Positions 1 to 8,265 of a stretch of DNA of 19,257 bases are shown in pieces. The notes under the pieces were generated by a model that had not been told where the DNA came from, ran no database searches, and saw only the letters and a program-made list of their open reading frames with translations. Where the stretch lies: positions 1-19,257 of the forward strand of contig DHHE01000190.1 of the NCBI GenBank assembly GCA_002403115.1, read 5' to 3'. Numbering within the stretch: position 1 is the stretch's first letter; each line of letters starts with the position of its first letter. This DNA comes from a bacterium UBP2_UBA4780. Its GTDB lineage: Bacteria > Edwardsbacteria > AC1 > EtOH8. The position numbers and the translations under genes are program-made.

Positions 1-330
1 GATGACCTGGTCCGCCCCCAGGTGCACCTCGATCCCGGGCTTGACGTACTCCGAATGCCGGATGTCGGAAAGCGCCTCCCCGCCGACCGAGGCCTCGGCC
101 GACTCCAGGACGTAGCTGTCGTTGGGCAGGCCGATGTCCACGATGTCGACGGGCTTGCCGTCGGGCTGGCAGGCGAAGGCCAGCCGGTAGTGGATGGTGG
201 CCTGGCCCTGGAAGTCGATCACCACCCAGGACTGGTTCAGGGGCACGGCGAAGCGGTAGTCCTGGGCCGAAAGCGGAACGGCCGCGAACGTCAACAGGAC
301 GGCCAGCAGGGGAAGGGGGAGCTTCTTCAT
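1..330 (-). CDS. Exported protein of unknown function, N-terminal part only
   Basis: I do not recognise the family. The reading frame runs leftward from an ATG at 330-328 and is still open at the window edge, so only the first 110 residues are visible. The start MKKLPLPLLAVLLTFAAVPLSAQ is a clear Sec signal peptide: two lysines, a hydrophobic core of about 14 residues, and an SAQ-type cleavage site near residue 22. The mature part begins DYRFAVPLNQSW and is rich in beta-prone stretches, with only one cysteine, so it is probably periplasmic, surface or secreted. There is no good Shine-Dalgarno sequence before the ATG. It is divergent from the methyltransferase at 448. The signal peptide and continuous codon use make the gene call fairly sure; the function is open. 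Confidence 0.75.
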   Translation of the reverse strand, partial: MKKLPLPLLAVLLTFAAVPLSAQDYRFAVPLNQSWVVIDFQGQATIHYRLAFACQPDGKPVDIVDIGLPNDSYVLESAEASVGGEALSDIRHSEYVKPGIEVHLGADQVI

Positions 331-363
331 GCTCAGCACGTATGGTGTTTGTCGATTTCCTCT

Positions 364-392
364 TTGTATCGGGACCCGAGATGTTGTATAAT
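364..392 (+). promoter_or_regulatory. Sigma70-type promoter for the methyltransferase gene
   Basis: TTGTAT at 364-369 and a perfect TATAAT at 387-392 are separated by 17 bases, in an AT-rich pocket of an otherwise GC-rich sequence. Transcription would begin near 399, giving a leader of about 49 bases before the ATG at 448. It lies between two divergent genes; I saw no equally good promoter for the leftward gene. Confidence 0.6.
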
Positions 393-447
393 AAATCAGT
401 GAAAATCCGTGGCAAAATCCCCCGGTCCCATGCGACTAATTTAATAC

Positions 448-1206
448 ATGCCGCCCCCAAAGTCAAGCGAAATCCTCTTCTGGCACGGCCGCTACCTGCG
501 CCAGGCCGGGTGGACCAGAAGCCTGCGCCTCCACCTCTACAGGAAGACGGGGCTGGCCGGGCGCCGGCGGGTGCTGGACCTGGGTTGCGGCACCGGGGCC
601 CTGGCCGCCGAGATCTCGGGCCGGTGCGGCGCCGCGGTCTTCGGGCTGGACCGGGACCCGGAGGCGCTCGCGTTCGCCGCCCGGGAGCACGGGCCGGCGG
701 CGAGTTGGGCTTTGGGGGAAGCGGCCGCCCTGCCGTTCTCCGGCGAATCGTTCGATCTGGTCGTCACCCACTACTTTTGGATGTGGGTCAAGGAGCCGGA
801 AAAGGTCCTTGCGGAATGCCTGCGGGTGCTGGAGCCGGGCGGATGTCTCCTGTCGCTGGCCGAGCCGGACTATTCGCGGGGGCGGGATACGCCCCCGCAA
901 CTAACAACCATCAGAGAGCAACTAACAGAACATCTTGTGAGCGAGGGGGCGGATCCGTCCGCCGGATCAAAAATCGATAAACTGTTCAAACAGGCGGGCC
1001 TGAAGACCGAGGCCGGGGTCCTTGCCCGGGGCTGGGGCCCGGAGGAGCACCGGAGGGAGTTCCGCCACGAATGGGCGTACGTTGAAAAGGTTTTAAAAGG
1101 GCGAAAAGATTTGAAAGGTTCGAAGGAGCTGGAACGAAAGGCGATCGGGCGGGGCGTGAGAAGGTCAGCCATGCCGGTCCACTGGGCGGTGGGGAGGAAG
1201 CCGTGA
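448..1206 (+). CDS. Class I SAM-dependent methyltransferase
   Basis: This is a 252-residue soluble enzyme predicted to move a methyl group from S-adenosylmethionine to an unknown acceptor. The SAM-binding motif I, VLDLGCGTG, sits at residues 42-50. An acidic motif II follows (FGLDRDPEAL, about 65-74), then FDLVVTHYFWMWV (102-114) and the motif typical of this fold, LRVLEPGGCLLSLAEPD (125-141). Residues beyond about 145 are variable and probably set the acceptor; the tail is rich in Lys and Arg. The ATG at 448 has no Shine-Dalgarno sequence but is the first start in frame behind the promoter at 364-392. A small-molecule or lipid methyltransferase is as likely as any other. The family is secure; the substrate is not. 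Confidence 0.85.
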   Translation: MPPPKSSEILFWHGRYLRQAGWTRSLRLHLYRKTGLAGRRRVLDLGCGTGALAAEISGRCGAAVFGLDRDPEALAFAAREHGPAASWALGEAAALPFSGESFDLVVTHYFWMWVKEPEKVLAECLRVLEPGGCLLSLAEPDYSRGRDTPPQLTTIREQLTEHLVSEGADPSAGSKIDKLFKQAGLKTEAGVLARGWGPEEHRREFRHEWAYVEKVLKGRKDLKGSKELERKAIGRGVRRSAMPVHWAVGRKP

Positions 1207-1249
1207 AGCAGCCATGTCCTTTTGAACCGATGACAGGAAAGGAGGGGCG

Positions 1250-2479
1250 ATGGCCACGGCACTGATAATCTTCCTGGCCTCCTACGCCGTCATCGCCTTC
1301 CAGAGCCTGCCCCGGCTGCACATCACCCGGCCGGCCGGGGCCCTGCTGGGGGCGGTGGCCATGGTGGTCTTCGGTGTGCTGTCGCTGGACGGAGCCTACC
1401 GGGCGGTGGACCTGAACACCATCGTCTTCCTGCTGGGGGCCATGATCATCGTGGCCTACCTGGAGATCTCCGGCTTCCTGGGGATGGTCCGCTCCCTCAC
1501 CCTGCGCCAGGCCCGGACGCCCTCGCAGCTTCTGGCCCTGGTGGTCCTGTCGTCGGGGATCATGTCGGCGGTGTTCATGAACGACACCATCTGCCTGCTG
1601 TTCACCCCCATGGTGCTCAAGACCGCCCGGGAGCTGGAGCTTAACCCGATCCCTTACCTCATCGCCCTGGCGGCTTCGTCCAACGTCGGCAGCGCCTGCA
1701 CCATCATCGGCAACCCCCAGAACATGCTGATCGCCGTCAACTCCGGCATCGGGTTCCTGCCGTTCCTGAACGCCCTGTGGCCGGTCTCGCTCCTGGGACT
1801 GGGGGCGGTCTACCTGGTGGTCAGACTCGTCTACCGCCGGGATCTGGCCCCTAAAAGGTTCGAACGCCGTCCCGAGGCCAACCCGCCGCACCTGCGCAGC
1901 TGGATGTTCCTGGCCTCGGCCGCCACCGTCGTCCTTTTCCTGGCGCTCCTGATCCTGGACTACCCGCCGCCGCTGGCGGCCGGCGGCTGCGCCTCTCTGC
2001 TCATCATCGCCGGGGCCAGAAGGCCCCGGGCGGCCCTGCAGAAGGTGGACTGGGAGCTGCTGCTCTTCTTCTCCGGTCTGTTCGTCATCGTGGCCGGGAT
2101 ATCCGAGGCCGGGTTCACCGGCCGGGCCTTCGGGCATTTCCGGACGCTCTTCCACGGGGGGAGGCTGGAGCACCTGGCCTGGCTGACCGCCTTCTCCACC
2201 GCCCTCTCCAACCTGGCCAGCAACGTGCCGGCGGTGATGCTCTTCCTCAAGTTCATCCCCGGGCTGGAAAACCCGAAGTTGTTCTGGCTGGCGCTGGCCA
2301 TGTCCTCGACCCTGGCCGGCAACCTGACGGTCATCGGCTCGGTGGCCAACATCATCGTCTTCGAGCAAAGCCGCAGGGAGGTCAGGATAGGCTTCCGGGA
2401 GTATTTCCGCTGCGGCCTGCCCATCACGCTGGCCACGCTGGCCATCGGGGTCGCCGTGCTGCTTTTCACGGCGCCCTGA
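1250..2479 (+). CDS. SLC13/ArsB-type (ion transporter superfamily) anion permease
   Basis: This 409-residue inner-membrane protein is almost entirely hydrophobic, with about ten to twelve predicted helices. It shows the two-fold internal repeat of the ion transporter superfamily (CitMHS, DASS, ArsB and NhaD types). The first half has MNDTICLLFTPMVLKTARE followed by SSNVGSACTIIGNPQNMLI; the second half has the related SSTLAGNLTVIGSVANIIV. The Asn-Pro and Gly-Asn turns in these hairpins usually line the substrate site. Arsenite, dicarboxylates, citrate and sulfate are all possible; no cognate ars gene is beside it. The start is firm: AAAGGAGG at 1238-1245 lies four bases before the ATG. It follows the methyltransferase by 43 bases and is probably co-transcribed with it. 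Confidence 0.85.
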   Translation: MATALIIFLASYAVIAFQSLPRLHITRPAGALLGAVAMVVFGVLSLDGAYRAVDLNTIVFLLGAMIIVAYLEISGFLGMVRSLTLRQARTPSQLLALVVLSSGIMSAVFMNDTICLLFTPMVLKTARELELNPIPYLIALAASSNVGSACTIIGNPQNMLIAVNSGIGFLPFLNALWPVSLLGLGAVYLVVRLVYRRDLAPKRFERRPEANPPHLRSWMFLASAATVVLFLALLILDYPPPLAAGGCASLLIIAGARRPRAALQKVDWELLLFFSGLFVIVAGISEAGFTGRAFGHFRTLFHGGRLEHLAWLTAFSTALSNLASNVPAVMLFLKFIPGLENPKLFWLALAMSSTLAGNLTVIGSVANIIVFEQSRREVRIGFREYFRCGLPITLATLAIGVAVLLFTAP

Positions 2480-2491
2480 GGAACAATTCGC

Positions 2492-2520
2492 TTGCTTTCC
2501 GGCGGGCGATGCGATAAAAT
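2492..2520 (+). promoter_or_regulatory. Sigma70-type promoter for the HD-GYP/cyclase operon
   Basis: TTGCTT at 2492-2497 and TAAAAT at 2515-2520 are separated by 17 bases and lie just after the permease stop codon. Transcription would start near 2527 and give a leader of about 100 bases, which contains the hairpins described at 2539-2581. Confidence 0.5.
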
Positions 2521-2538
2521 GTACGCCAGGGTATAAAA

Positions 2539-2581
2539 GCTCCGGGCCGAAGGCGGAAAAAACACGCCGTCTCCGGGGAGC
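2539..2581 (+). promoter_or_regulatory. Structured 5' leader of the HD-GYP/cyclase operon
   Basis: The leader can fold into a two-level hairpin. The outer stem pairs GCTCCGG (2539-2545) with CC-GG-GGAGC (2573-2581), leaving a two-base bulge. The inner stem pairs GGCG (2552-2555) with CGCC (2565-2568) around an A-rich loop of nine bases. It lies between the promoter and the Shine-Dalgarno sequence GAGGAG (2614-2619). I compared it by eye with the GEMM cyclic-di-GMP riboswitch and it lacks the conserved core, so I call it only a structured leader. Confidence 0.35.
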
Positions 2582-2626
2582 GTACGTTTGTTAAAAAGCA
2601 TAATACCCAATACGAGGAGAACCGCC

Positions 2627-4315
2627 ATGTCTCCCGCCAAGAAACCGGCCTCCGCGAAAAAGGCCCCCGGCAAGAAACCCAAGCTGCTCCTGCCCTCGGC
2701 CGGCAACGAGCTGGCCAGCCTCAAGATGAAGCTCAAGGTGCTGCAGCGGGTCAACGAGATCGCCGCCAGCACCTTCGAGGCCCTGCCCCTGCTGGACCGG
2801 ACCATGGACCTGGTGACCGAGATCGCGCCCTCGGAAGCCGGCTCCCTGATGCTGCTCTCTCCCGACAAGCAGGCGCTGCGCTTCAGCGTGGCCAAGGGCG
2901 TCGCCGCCGGGGCCCTGCTGGGGCAGGAGATCCCGGTGGGCCAGGGCATCGCCGGCTGGGTGGCCAAGACCGGCATCCCGTTGATAGTCAACAACGTCGA
3001 GGCCGAGCCCAAGTGGAAGCGGGAGTTCGCCGACAAGGCATCGTTCGCCACACGGCGCATCCTGTGCGTGCCCCTCAAGAGCCGGGCCGAGGTCATCGGG
3101 GTCATCGAGCTCATCAACAAGGTGCGCGACGAGGACTACAACGACGACGACCTGGAGATCATCGAGCTGCTGGGGGCGCACCTCTCCACTCTGATCGAGA
3201 ACAGCAAGCTCTACGCCGAGGCCAAGGAGAAGGTGGAGAGGATCTCGGCCATGGCCGACACCGCCGCCGCCATCTCCTCCAGCCTGGACGTGCGCCGGGT
3301 GCTGGAGACGGTGATGACCGTGGCCAAGGACGTCATCGACGCCGAGGCCAGCTCCATCTTCATGTACGACCAGGACCGGAACGACTTCTTCTTCGAGGTG
3401 GCCACCGGCCAGGCCGGGGAGGCGGTCAAGCAGATCCGGGTGCCCTGGGGCAAGGGGATGGTGGGCTGGGCGGCCGAAAACATGAAGACCCTGCTGGTGC
3501 CCGACGTCACCCAGGACCCACGCTTCTACTCCAAGGTCGACGAGAAGTCCAAATTCGTCACCCGCAACGCCATCTCGGTGCCGCTGCGGGCCAAGGAGCG
3601 GCTGATCGGGGTGGCCCAGGTGCTCAACAAGAAGGGCGGCACCTTCACCCACGAGGACGTGGAGCTGTTCGAGACCCTGTCCCGGCAGGCGGCGGTGGCC
3701 ATCGAGAACGCCCAGCTGTACACCGACCTCCAGGACCTGTTCAAGAACACCATCCGCACCGTGGTCAGCCTGATCGACGCCAAGGACGACTACACCGCCG
3801 GCCACTCCTCCCGGGTGACCCAGTACGCCCTGATGATGGCCGACCAGACCGGCTACACCCCCGGGGACCGCGACCGGCTGGAGCTGGGGGCCCTGCTGCA
3901 CGACGTGGGCAAGATCGGGATGCCGGACGCCATCCTCAAGAAACCCTCGGGGCTGACCGACGAGGAGTTCGCCATCGTCAAGTACCACCCGGTCAAGGGG
4001 GCGGAGTCGCTGGCGCCCATCAAGCAGATGAACGACATCATCCCGCTGGTGCGCCATCATCACGAGCGGCTGGACGGCCGGGGCTACCCCGACGGCCTGT
4101 CCGGCAGCCAGATCAGCACCGACGCCCAGATCGTCTGCATCGCCGACGCCTACGACGCCATGAACTCGGACCGGCCCTACCGCAAGGGGCTGGGCATGGA
4201 GGAGTCGGTGCGCCGGCTGCGCAAGGACGCCGGCACCCAGTTCAACCCGGCCCTGGTGGAGGCCTTCGTCCGGTCGCTGGAGGCGGAGGCCGATAACGGC
4301 AAGGAGGTCCGGTAA
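2627..4315 (+). CDS. GAF-GAF-HD-GYP protein, predicted cyclic-dinucleotide phosphodiesterase
   Basis: This 562-residue cytoplasmic protein probably hydrolyses cyclic di-GMP (or a related dinucleotide) under control of two small-molecule sensor domains. A Lys-rich tail (residues 1-19, seven lysines) is followed by GAF1 (about 55-200), GAF2 (about 220-367) and an HD-GYP domain (about 372-550). Key metal and signature residues are present: GHSSR, the HD pair in LHDVGKIG (HD at 425-426), HHHERLDGRGYP ending at 488, and DAYDAM. Both GAFs carry a motif close to the NKFDE motif of cyclic-nucleotide GAFs (NK...Y...D and NK....F...D), without the final Glu. A TTG further upstream (2588) is open in frame, but ATG 2627 has GAGGAG at a good distance. 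Its stop overlaps the next start as TAATG. Confidence 0.9.
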   Translation: MSPAKKPASAKKAPGKKPKLLLPSAGNELASLKMKLKVLQRVNEIAASTFEALPLLDRTMDLVTEIAPSEAGSLMLLSPDKQALRFSVAKGVAAGALLGQEIPVGQGIAGWVAKTGIPLIVNNVEAEPKWKREFADKASFATRRILCVPLKSRAEVIGVIELINKVRDEDYNDDDLEIIELLGAHLSTLIENSKLYAEAKEKVERISAMADTAAAISSSLDVRRVLETVMTVAKDVIDAEASSIFMYDQDRNDFFFEVATGQAGEAVKQIRVPWGKGMVGWAAENMKTLLVPDVTQDPRFYSKVDEKSKFVTRNAISVPLRAKERLIGVAQVLNKKGGTFTHEDVELFETLSRQAAVAIENAQLYTDLQDLFKNTIRTVVSLIDAKDDYTAGHSSRVTQYALMMADQTGYTPGDRDRLELGALLHDVGKIGMPDAILKKPSGLTDEEFAIVKYHPVKGAESLAPIKQMNDIIPLVRHHHERLDGRGYPDGLSGSQISTDAQIVCIADAYDAMNSDRPYRKGLGMEESVRRLRKDAGTQFNPALVEAFVRSLEAEADNGKEVR

Positions 4316-6597
4316 TGGCGCAGCCGGCCAGAAGCAAAAGGACCACCGGTTTCCTGGTGGGCATCGCGGTGGCGGCGGCGGTGATCGTCATCACCACCCC
4401 CGGGGTGATCTTCTCCAAGCTTTTCATCATGCTGGAGAACAAGACCTACGACCTCCGCTACCAGCTGCGGGTCGAGGAGAGCAACCTGCAGGACATCGAC
4501 CAGGTGGTGATCGTCGAGATCGACGACGAGTCGCTGGCCAAGCTGGGCCGGTTCCAGAACTGGCCCCGGCTCTACCACGCCAAGGTGGCCGACTACCTGG
4601 CCTCGGGCGGGGCGGCGGCGGTGGCCTTCGACATCTTCTTCGTCGAGAGCGACAGCCTGATGCCCGACGTCATCCAGCTGTTCGAGGACACCAAGGCCGG
4701 GACCGTGGGCGAGCAGCTGCGGCAGGCCAAGGTGCCGCTCAAGCCCGAGCAGGTCCCCCCGGCCATAGACGCGGTGCTCTACTCCTGGGGATACGACCAG
4801 GATTTCGGCCGGGTGGCCGCGGCCAGCGGCAACGTCTACTTCCCCTTCTTCTTCACCACCGGCCCTCTCCGGGACAGCAGCGACCTGGCGGTCAGGGAGC
4901 GGGCCTTGCGTTTCGGGCCCGGGGTCACCGACAAGTACGCCTACATGCTGGCGGCCGGCGACCTCTACCGGGTGGGGCAGATGACCCTGCCGGTGCCGGT
5001 GCTGCTCCAAGCCGCCCGGGGAACGGGATACTACAACATCGAGCCGGACGAGGACGGCGTCACCCGCCGCATCCCGCCCTTCCTGGCCCTGGGCGACCGC
5101 AGCTATCCCTCGATGGACTTCCAGATCGCCATGGACCGGCTGGGCGTCGGGTCCCAGGAGGTCTCGGTGGAACTTGGGAAAGAGATCCGCTGGGGCGACA
5201 GGCTGCGGATACCGGTGGACAATGACGGCCGGATGCTGATCACCTACTTCGGGAATTACAAGAAGTTCCGCTACATATCCTACGCCGACGTGCTGATGGA
5301 GATGGTCCCGGCCGAGTACTTCCGGGACAAGATCGTCATCATCGGGGCCACCGCTGCCGGACTGATGGACCTGAGGATCGTCCCGTTCTTCAACAACTTC
5401 CCCGGACCGGAGATCCACGCCAACATCATCCAGACCCTGCTCACCGGCCAGTTCGTCAACGTGCTGCCCTGGTGGCTGAGCCTGGCCATCGTGGTGGGCT
5501 TCGGACTGCTGACGGTGTTCATCTCCCTGCGCTTCAAGCCGGTGGTCTCCGGGGCGGTTCTGCTGGGACTGGTGGCGGCCTATTTCGTGGCCTCCATCCT
5601 GCTGCTGGAGAAGATGCTCGTCTGGGTGGAGCTGGTCCGGCCGCTGACGGTGGTGGTCTTCACCAACATGGCCATCATGGGCTACCGCTTCCTGACCGAG
5701 GAGAAGCAGAAGCTCTGGATCAAGAACATGTTCCAGGGCTACATGTCCAAGGACCTGGTGGACAAGATCATGGCCAATCCGGAGATGCTGCAGATGGGCG
5801 GGGACAAGAAGGAGATCTCGGTCTTCTTCTCGGATATCAAGGGCTTCTCCAGCTTCTCGGAGAAACTGGGGACGCCGGAGCGGCTGATCGCCCTGATCAA
5901 CGAGTACCTGGGGGCCATGTCCGACGTGGTGCTGGAGTACGGCGGCTACATCTCAAAGTACGAGGGCGACGCCATCATGGCCTTCTGGGGCGCCCCCACC
6001 GACGACCCCAGCCACGCCGAGACATGCATCAAGTGCGTCTGGGCCATGAAGCAGAAGCTGAACGTGCTCAATGCCGACCTGGCCAAGAGGAACATGCCCG
6101 ACCTCTTCACCCGGTTCGGCATCAACACCGGCCTGGTGACGGTGGGCAACGTGGGCTCGGAGAAGAAGAAGTCCTACACCGCCATGGGCGACTCGGTCAA
6201 CCTGGGCTCGCGGCTGGAGGGGGCCAACAAGGAGTACGGCACGGCCATCATGATCTCGGAGTTCACCCACGAGAAGGTCAAGGGGAAGTACCCGGTGCGG
6301 GAGCTCGATCTTTTAAGGGTGGTGGGCAAGGAGCAGCCGGTGCGGGTCTACGAGCTGCTGGGCCTGGCCGACTCCGACGTGCCGGAGAAGAAAAAGAAGT
6401 GCGTCGAGGTCTACCTGAGGGGCCTGGCCCTGTATCGGGAGAAGAGGTGGGACGAGGCCATCGCCGTCCTCAAGCAGGCGCTGGAGATAGACCCGGACGA
6501 CGGCCCGTCCAAGACCTACATCGGGCGCTGCGAGGATTTCAAGGTGCTGCCGCCGCCCGAGCCCTGGGACGGGGTGTTCGTCATGAAGACGAAATAA
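4315..6597 (+). CDS. CHASE2-domain class III adenylate cyclase with TPR-like tail
   Basis: This 760-residue inner-membrane sensor is predicted to make cAMP from ATP. Order: a first membrane helix (about 11-33), a periplasmic CHASE2 sensor (about 40-365, with VEIDDESLAKLG and AAVAFDIFF), three closely packed helices (about 384-461), a cyclase domain (about 495-680), and a C-terminal TPR-like pair of helices (about 690-740). The catalytic set is complete by position: metal ligands D507 and D552, adenine-selecting K548 and T622, and transition-state N629 and R633. The Lys/Thr pair favours adenylate over guanylate cyclase. Translation is coupled to the HD-GYP gene: AAGGAGGT (4301-4308) lies inside that gene, and the stop and start share one base. 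What CHASE2 senses is unknown. Confidence 0.92.
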   Translation: MAQPARSKRTTGFLVGIAVAAAVIVITTPGVIFSKLFIMLENKTYDLRYQLRVEESNLQDIDQVVIVEIDDESLAKLGRFQNWPRLYHAKVADYLASGGAAAVAFDIFFVESDSLMPDVIQLFEDTKAGTVGEQLRQAKVPLKPEQVPPAIDAVLYSWGYDQDFGRVAAASGNVYFPFFFTTGPLRDSSDLAVRERALRFGPGVTDKYAYMLAAGDLYRVGQMTLPVPVLLQAARGTGYYNIEPDEDGVTRRIPPFLALGDRSYPSMDFQIAMDRLGVGSQEVSVELGKEIRWGDRLRIPVDNDGRMLITYFGNYKKFRYISYADVLMEMVPAEYFRDKIVIIGATAAGLMDLRIVPFFNNFPGPEIHANIIQTLLTGQFVNVLPWWLSLAIVVGFGLLTVFISLRFKPVVSGAVLLGLVAAYFVASILLLEKMLVWVELVRPLTVVVFTNMAIMGYRFLTEEKQKLWIKNMFQGYMSKDLVDKIMANPEMLQMGGDKKEISVFFSDIKGFSSFSEKLGTPERLIALINEYLGAMSDVVLEYGGYISKYEGDAIMAFWGAPTDDPSHAETCIKCVWAMKQKLNVLNADLAKRNMPDLFTRFGINTGLVTVGNVGSEKKKSYTAMGDSVNLGSRLEGANKEYGTAIMISEFTHEKVKGKYPVRELDLLRVVGKEQPVRVYELLGLADSDVPEKKKKCVEVYLRGLALYREKRWDEAIAVLKQALEIDPDDGPSKTYIGRCEDFKVLPPPEPWDGVFVMKTK

Positions 6598-6860
6598 CTT
6601 TCGAGGGGATAGGGTCAAGGGAACAAGGGTATAGGGGGCGAGGGCAAAGGAAAGACATTTCCGCACCTTTTTAACGCCCGGATTTTTTCGGCGTAATTGC
6701 TGGTGACCGGGGCGGTGGCGCGGTTCGCAACTGTGCTGCGGAGGCTGGACCTGACCCCACCCGAACCCTCCCCGAGGCATGCAGAGGAAAGAAGCGATAA
6801 GGTCCCATGAACGACAGTCAACCTCTTAGTCGCGACATGTCCCATGTAATGTTGTAACAC
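6598..6860. other. Non-coding stretch before the transposase relic
   Basis: I see no supported gene in these 263 bases. It opens with purine-rich low-complexity sequence (runs of GGG with A and T). An imperfect hairpin, ACGCCCG...CGGCGT around a T-rich loop, lies at about 6674-6695 and might stop transcription from the cyclase gene. Near 6843-6864 a short inverted repeat, CATGT...ACATG, directly abuts the transposase start and may belong to its end. Confidence 0.4.
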
Positions 6861-7435
6861 ATGATAAATACCCAGAAAACCCAAGCCCCGCAGGAAATCC
6901 ATCCGTCTGGCCGAATACGATTATTCACAAGAAGGCGCCTATTTCGTCACCATCTGCACCCACGGCCGGAAATGCATGTTCGGCGAGGTTATTGACGGAC
7001 GGATGGAGATGAGCGAAGAGGGCAGAATCGTAATAGAAGAGATAGAAAGGACCGAAACCCTGCGGCCCGGGGTGGCGATGGACGAATACTTGGTAATGCC
7101 CAACCATGTTCACTTGGTCGTCGTACTGTGCGGGGACAACGGTAATTATCCGGACACGGCACGCCGTGTCCCTACGGGGAAACGGGCCTTCGGGAAGCCG
7201 CCGGCCGGGTCTTTGCCGACTATAATCGGCGCCGTTAAATCGGCGGTCACCAGGAGGATCAACCTGATGCCCGGCTGCGGCGGACCCGTATGGCAAGGCA
7301 GGTATTACGAGCACATTATACGAAGCTGTGCTTCCTAACGACGAGATCAGGCAATACATATTAAGAAACCCAATGAACTGGCCACGGGACGAGGATAATC
7401 CCTATAGCCAAGGGCACGACCACAACTCACAATAA
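6861..7435 (+). pseudogene. Degraded REP-associated (IS200-like, Y1/HUH) transposase
   Basis: The protein family is clear in three frames read end to end. An ATG at 6861 opens MINTQK; a one-base shift at the AAAA run (6876-6879) then gives PRRKSIRLAEYDYSQEG and AYFVTICTHGRKCMFGEV. The HUH motif is present as MPNHVHLVV, followed by PVWQGRYYEHIIR. There the frame breaks again near 7321: the in-frame product stops at 7336-7338, while EAVLPNDEIRQYILRNPMNW continues in the next frame to a TAA at 7433-7435. Where many relatives as I recall them have a catalytic tyrosine (GAYKSAVT), this copy reads GAVKSAVT. RAYT proteins are DNA single-strand transposases linked to REP palindromes. Two frameshifts and the odd residue argue that it is dead, unless the assembly has errors at these two points. 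Confidence 0.8.
7152..7171. repeat. REP-like palindrome inside the transposase gene
   Basis: GGACACGGC (7152-7160) and GCCGTGTCC (7163-7171) are perfect inverted 9-base arms around two bases. The palindrome lies in the variable loop of the transposase, where it encodes DTARRV. RAYT enzymes act on palindromes of this kind, so its place inside the gene is notable. Confidence 0.7.
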
Positions 7436-7492
7436 TCTGAATCCCAATCCCCAAAACCTGCAACCCTCAACATCAAACACGAAACTGGTTAA

Positions 7493-8257
7493 ATGCCCGC
7501 CGCACCCTACAAAGTAAGGCTCGAGGTCTTCGAGGGGCCGCTGGACCTCCTGCTCTATCTCATCCGGCAGGAGGAGATAGACATCTACGACATCCCCATC
7601 GCCCGCATCACCCAGCAGTACCTGGAGTACCTGGAGTTCATGAAATCGCTGGATATCGAGCTGGCCGGCGAGTTCCTGGTGATGGCCGCCACCCTTCTCA
7701 AGGTCAAGTCCCGGATGCTGCTGCCGCGGCACGAGGAGCTGGGGGAGGAGGCCGAGGACCCGCGCCGGGACCTGGTCCAGCAGCTGCTGGAGTACCGCAA
7801 GTTCAAGGAGATCGCCGAGCGTCTGGGGGAGAAGGAGTACACGCAGCGCCGGATGTTCCCCCGGCCCAAGGGCGGCTTCGACAACGCGGCCGAAATCATC
7901 CCGCCCGAACCGCCGGCCCCGGATGTCGGCATGTTCGAGCTGCTGAACGCCTTCAAGCAGGTGCTGGAGCGGATCGACAAGCTCAAGCTCTACGAGATCG
8001 TGGGCGAGGACATCTCCATCGAGGAGCGGATAGACTTCATCGTCCGGACCATCACCTCCCGGCGGCGGATGACCTTCATGGAGCTGTTCGAGAACGAGAA
8101 ACGGCGGCTGGTGTTAGTGGTCACCTTCTTCGCCCTGCTGGAGCTGATGCGGTTGGGGAGGGTCTCGGTCAAACAGGAGAAATTGTTCGGCGAGATACTC
8201 ATCGTCTGCTCGGACCAGCCCCAGGAGGGCGCCGAGCCGCGGCCGTCTCCGGCCTGA
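7493..8257 (+). CDS. scpA: Segregation and condensation protein A (kleisin of SMC complex)
   Basis: ScpA bridges the SMC ATPase heads together with ScpB and is needed for chromosome compaction and partition. The 254-residue length is normal. The family's N-terminal block is plain: YKVRLEVFEGPLDLLLYLI (residues 6-24), then EEIDIYDIPIARITQQYLEYL. The middle has ELAGEFLVMAATLLKVKSRMLLPR, and the C-terminal winged-helix block is TFMELFENEKRRLVLVVTFF and ALLELMRLGRVSVKQEKLFGEI. No strong ribosome binding site precedes the ATG, but the conserved N-terminus begins directly after it. scpB, usually the next gene, is not here; an EnvC-like gene follows after a repeat. The preceding 57 bases contain only leftover sequence of the transposase region. 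Confidence 0.95.
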   Translation: MPAAPYKVRLEVFEGPLDLLLYLIRQEEIDIYDIPIARITQQYLEYLEFMKSLDIELAGEFLVMAATLLKVKSRMLLPRHEELGEEAEDPRRDLVQQLLEYRKFKEIAERLGEKEYTQRRMFPRPKGGFDNAAEIIPPEPPAPDVGMFELLNAFKQVLERIDKLKLYEIVGEDISIEERIDFIVRTITSRRRMTFMELFENEKRRLVLVVTFFALLELMRLGRVSVKQEKLFGEILIVCSDQPQEGAEPRPSPA

Positions 8258-8265
8258 AGTGACTT

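Noticed and set aside
342..980. Plus-strand open frame overlapping the methyltransferase in another frame
   Set aside because: Pro/Gly/Arg-rich shadow translation; the frame starting at 448 has the SAM motifs.
986..2368. Long minus-strand open frame opposite the permease
   Set aside because: It is low-complexity (Gly, Gln, Asp, His rich), has no family motif, and is an antisense shadow of a GC-rich membrane-protein gene.
1250..2479. ArsB arsenite pump controlled by the ArsR-type gene
   Set aside because: The two genes are about 14 kb apart, the permease motifs do not single out arsenite, and the repressor lacks the usual Cys metal site.
2539..2581. Cyclic-di-GMP (GEMM) riboswitch in the leader
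   Set aside because: The conserved core and tetraloop-receptor pattern are absent by eye; kept only as a structured leader.
2591..4063. Long minus-strand open frame opposite the HD-GYP gene
   Set aside because: The translation is repetitive Gly/Leu/His/Val without motifs; the plus strand has clear domains and a ribosome binding site.
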